DNA of 8,174 nucleotides from an uncultured Helicobacteraceae bacterium (GTDB lineage: Bacteria; Campylobacterota; Campylobacteria; Campylobacterales; Helicobacteraceae): contig CAKVEH010000058.1 of NCBI GenBank assembly GCA_934728205.1, forward strand, positions 1 to 8,174. The letters run 5' to 3'. Position numbers and translations under genes: made by a program. The stretch's first letter is position 1. Each line of letters starts with the position of its first letter. Shown piece by piece: positions 5,839 through 8,174 of this stretch. Under the pieces are notes generated by a model. It had not been told where the DNA came from and made no database searches. It saw nothing but the letters and a program-made list of their open reading frames with translations.

Positions 5839-7163
5839 TGGAAAATATGACGCCAAAAGAAATTGTCGCGTATTTAGACGAATACATCATAGGGCAAAAT
5901 GAAGCCAAAAAAAATGTGGCAATCGCATTAAGAAACCGCTATCGCCGAATGAATCTCCCAAAAGAAATCCAAGAGGAAATCACGCCTAAAAACATCTTAA
6001 TGATAGGCTCAACGGGCGTGGGCAAAACAGAAATCGCACGCCGAATGGCAAAAATTATGGGCTTGCCATTTGTCAAAGTAGAAGCAAGCAAATACACCGA
6101 AGTAGGATTTGTGGGGCGCGATGTGGAATCTATGGTGCGTGATTTGGTGCTAGCAAGCGTGAATCTCGTCCAAAAAGAACAAGAGCAATCAAGCCAAGAG
6201 GCGATTAAAGAGTATATTCTTAATAAAATTACACAAAAGCTCCTTCCACCACTGCCTTCAAGTGTGAGTGAGAGTAAAAAGGCTGAATACGAGCAGAGCT
6301 TTGAGAAAATGAAAAAAAAAGTAGAAAATGGAGAAGTAGATACACTTCTCATCGAAATTGAAGTGAGTAAAAACACAAACTTTAACGATGAGGGATTACC
6401 ACCAGAAGTGGTGCGCGTGCAAGAATCTATCATCAAAGTCTTAAATCCCCAAGACCAAAAACAAAAACGCGAAATGAGTGTAAAAGAAGCAAAAGAAGCC
6501 CTTAATTACGAGGCGACAATGCAATGCCTTGATTATGAAGCAATTAAACTTGAGGGACTAAAACGCGCCGAGCAAAAGGGGGTGATTTTTATTGATGAGA
6601 TTGATAAAATCGCTGTGGGGAGCAAAGATTCTTCACGACAAGACCCAAGCAAAGAAGGTGTGCAAAGAGATTTACTCCCCATTGTGGAGGGTAGCGTGGT
6701 AAATACAAAATACGGGCAAATCCGCACAGATTATATTTTATTCATCGCTGCTGGGGCATTTGCATTTGCTAAACCGAGTGATTTAATCCCAGAATTGCAA
6801 GGGAGATTCCCACTGCGCGTGGAATTAGAAAACTTAAACGAAGAGAGTTTATATAAGATTCTCACTCAAGTCAAAAGCTCTATTGTCCGTCAATATCAGC
6901 TTTTGCTAGAAACAGAAAATATTACATTAGAGTTTGATGATGAGGCGATTAGGGAGCTTGCCAAACTCTCCTTTAATGCCAATCAAAAGACAGAAGATAT
7001 TGGTGCTAGACGCCTGCATACCACAATAGAGCGCGTGCTAGAGGATATAAGCTTTGAGTGTGAATCCTATGCGGGTAAAAAAGTCATAATAACAGCCCAA
7101 ATGGTGCGCGATAAACTTGGCGAGCTAGTAGAAAATGTCGATTTGGCACGCTACATTTTGTAG
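5838..7163 (+). CDS. hslU: HslU ATPase subunit of the HslUV (ClpQY) protease
   Basis: The 441-residue AAA+ unfoldase recognises, unfolds and threads substrates into HslV. It shows the N-terminal TPKEIVAYLDEYIIGQ, Walker A GSTGVGKT (57-64), the pore loop GFVGRD (90-95, with Phe where E. coli has Tyr), a charged inserted I-domain (about 110-240), Walker B VIFIDEIDK (249-257), ELQGRFPLRVEL with the likely arginine finger Arg323, sensor 2 GARRLHT (389-395), and the C-terminal LARYIL that docks into HslV. Length equals the family norm. The ATG at 5838 shares its A with the hslV stop (TAATG) and has GGAG at 5826-5829, 8 bases away. The reading frame stays open back to 5793, but that would overlap hslV by 46 bases without support. 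The gene contains A-runs of 8 (5907-5914) and 9 (6312-6320) bases that could be slippage points. Confidence 0.97.
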   Translation: MENMTPKEIVAYLDEYIIGQNEAKKNVAIALRNRYRRMNLPKEIQEEITPKNILMIGSTGVGKTEIARRMAKIMGLPFVKVEASKYTEVGFVGRDVESMVRDLVLASVNLVQKEQEQSSQEAIKEYILNKITQKLLPPLPSSVSESKKAEYEQSFEKMKKKVENGEVDTLLIEIEVSKNTNFNDEGLPPEVVRVQESIIKVLNPQDQKQKREMSVKEAKEALNYEATMQCLDYEAIKLEGLKRAEQKGVIFIDEIDKIAVGSKDSSRQDPSKEGVQRDLLPIVEGSVVNTKYGQIRTDYILFIAAGAFAFAKPSDLIPELQGRFPLRVELENLNEESLYKILTQVKSSIVRQYQLLLETENITLEFDDEAIRELAKLSFNANQKTEDIGARRLHTTIERVLEDISFECESYAGKKVIITAQMVRDKLGELVENVDLARYIL

Positions 7164-7184
7164 GCATTAAATTATGCGCTACAC

Positions 7185-7198
7185 AGTGCTATATCACT
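7185..7198. repeat. near-palindrome in the hslU-era gap
   Basis: AGTGCTATATCACT is a 14-base near-palindrome with one mismatched pair, in the 46-base gap between hslU and era and 11 bases before the era start. No T-run follows, so it is not a terminator. It may be a short mRNA hairpin near the weak era ribosome binding site, or chance. Confidence 0.25.
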
Positions 7199-7209
7199 AA
7201 AGAACTTTT

Positions 7210-8124
7210 ATGAATACGCGTTGTGGCTTTATAGCAACATTAGGACGACCAAATGCGGGTAAATCAAGCCTGCTTAACGCCATTGCCAAACAAAATCTCG
7301 CCCTTACTTCACATAAAGCAAATGCCACGCGCAAACAGCTACAAATTATCATCTCCCATACAAGCACAGATTCTCGTGGAGCATATAAGGCACAAATGAT
7401 TTTTGTCGATACACCGGGCATTCACCACCAAGAGAAATTACTCAATCAATATATGCTAAAACAATCACTAAAGGCGATGAATGATTGCACTTTGGGGATT
7501 TATCTCGCACCAATAAGTGATGATATTACCCATTACGAGGAGTTTTTAGCCCTCTCGGCAAATACAAAAATTGCACAAAATCATATTGTCGTGCTAAGCA
7601 AAATTGACCTTGCAAGCAATGAACAAATCCTCACAAAAATCGCGCAATACCAAAATTACCAAAACCGCTACCTTGCGCTTATACCACTAAGCATAAAGCA
7701 CGAAAAAACACTCCAAGAACTTCTTAATGTGTTAGGAGAGCATTTAGAAGATGGCGTATTTTTATATGATGATGAAAGTGCCACCAATGCTAACTTGCGT
7801 GATATTGCAAAAGAGCTTATAAGAGAGAGTGTTTTTGAAAACTTAAGCGATGAAGTGCCATATCAAAGCGATGTGTTACTTGAGCGTTACAAAGAGGGAA
7901 AAATTCATAAAATCTATGCTACAATAATCGTTTCCAAACAAAGTCAAAAGGCACTTGTCATTGGCACAAATGCTCAAACTATAAAGCGCATAGGAATAAA
8001 TGCTAGAGAAAAGCTAGAGCGACTTTTAGGACAAAAGGTATTTTTAAGGCTTGAGGTGCAATTACGCAAGGGTTGGGATAAACAAGTAGATGAATTACGA
8101 AAATTTGGCTACATTATGGATTAG
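7210..8124 (+). CDS. era: GTPase Era (16S rRNA maturation / 30S assembly)
   Basis: The 304-residue protein has the GTPase-plus-KH layout of Era, which binds the 3' end of 16S rRNA near the anti-Shine-Dalgarno sequence and checks 30S subunit assembly. G1 is GRPNAGKS (12-19), the switch I Thr is in NATRKQ (38-43), G3 is VDTPG (66-70), G4 is SKID (130-133, a variant of NKxD), and G5 is probably LSIKH (160-164). The KH domain covers about 215-304 and ends RKGWDKQVDELRKFGYI. Its GxxG loop reads VIGTNAQTIKRIG (250-262), so the second Gly of the loop is replaced by Ala255. The ATG at 7210 is the first ATG after an in-frame stop at 7198-7200; it has no clear Shine-Dalgarno, only AAAGAA. Placement after hslVU is the same as in H. 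pylori. Confidence 0.95.
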   Translation: MNTRCGFIATLGRPNAGKSSLLNAIAKQNLALTSHKANATRKQLQIIISHTSTDSRGAYKAQMIFVDTPGIHHQEKLLNQYMLKQSLKAMNDCTLGIYLAPISDDITHYEEFLALSANTKIAQNHIVVLSKIDLASNEQILTKIAQYQNYQNRYLALIPLSIKHEKTLQELLNVLGEHLEDGVFLYDDESATNANLRDIAKELIRESVFENLSDEVPYQSDVLLERYKEGKIHKIYATIIVSKQSQKALVIGTNAQTIKRIGINAREKLERLLGQKVFLRLEVQLRKGWDKQVDELRKFGYIMD

Positions 8125-8133
8125 ATTAACTTC

Positions 8134-8138
8134 AAGGA
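8134..8138 (+). promoter_or_regulatory. ribosome binding site for the last gene
   Basis: AAGGA lies 6 bases before the ATG at 8145, in the 20-base gap after the era stop. It is the main reason for accepting the ten-codon fragment as a real gene start. Confidence 0.6.
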
Positions 8139-8144
8139 TTGGGA

Positions 8145-8174
8145 ATGAAAAAAGTTTTGGCAATATGTATATTT
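8145..8174 (+). CDS. start of a probably exported protein (cut by the right edge)
   Basis: Ten codons are visible, reading MKKVLAICIF: a Lys-Lys followed by a hydrophobic stretch, typical of the beginning of a signal peptide. A good AAGGA site precedes it and it follows era by 20 bases, so it is probably in the same operon. In H. pylori the gene after era is HP0518 (csd6, an L,D-carboxypeptidase acting in cell shape), which is also exported, so that is the best guess from gene order. The sequence shown is too short to confirm it. Confidence 0.55.
   Translation, partial: MKKVLAICIF

Noticed and set aside
5939..6436. 165-residue open frame on the minus strand
   Set aside because: It is antisense to hslU, Ser/Thr/Phe-rich as expected for the complement of Lys/Glu-rich coding sequence, and has no motif.
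7144..7160. Sigma-54 promoter-like TGGCAC before era
   Set aside because: TGGCAC lies inside the end of hslU and encodes the conserved LAR motif; the -12 TTGC is absent at the right distance.
1..8174. Mobile element, CRISPR array, tRNA/rRNA or phage defence system
   Set aside because: Every long stretch is accounted for by recognisable chromosomal genes; no transposase, integrase, regularly spaced repeats or tRNA-like fold was seen.

Overview
The window looks like chromosomal DNA from a Helicobacter species (Campylobacterota), probably not H. pylori itself. The clues are low GC (roughly 38-40% by eye), AAGGA/GAGG-type ribosome binding sites, TGn-TAAAAT-like extended -10 elements, the HslV N-terminus [10 protein letters not shown], and the order hslV-hslU-era followed by a secreted protein, which matches H. 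pylori HP0515-HP0518 as I recall it. Coding density is very high: eight complete or near-complete genes, one ten-codon gene start at the right edge, and no gap longer than about 130 bases.

The left two thirds are read leftward from a divergent promoter region near 5167-5292. The order of transcription is lnt (apolipoprotein N-acyltransferase), a predicted periplasmic thioredoxin-fold lipoprotein with a CMYC site, a class V PLP enzyme of the cysteine desulfurase fold, gtrB (polyprenyl-phosphate glycosyltransferase) and the first 123 codons of a GtrII-type membrane glucosyltransferase. The first three genes are close together (64 and 9 bases between them). gtrB has its own upstream gap with promoter-like sequence and is almost joined to the GtrII gene (TAA-T-ATG). 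These last two look like a Gtr surface-glucosylation module whose flippase, GtrA, is not in view.

The right third is read rightward: hslV and hslU (two-component ATP-dependent protease, overlapping by one base), era (ribosome-assembly GTPase), and the start of a gene with a signal-peptide-like N-terminus. By synteny this last gene could be the HP0518/Csd6 L,D-carboxypeptidase, but only ten codons are visible.

The genes are mostly housekeeping: envelope lipoprotein maturation and periplasmic redox on one side, protein quality control and ribosome assembly on the other. I see no mobile element, CRISPR array, tRNA or rRNA, and no clear new multi-gene system. The points most worth a second look are a perfect 7-bp palindrome over the candidate hslV -10, a near-identical 11-bp element before both divergent genes, a degenerate GxxG loop in the Era KH domain, the HslV propeptide, the truncated C-terminus of Lnt, the Gtr pair, and about five-fold over-representation of the hexamer AGATTC/GAATCT.
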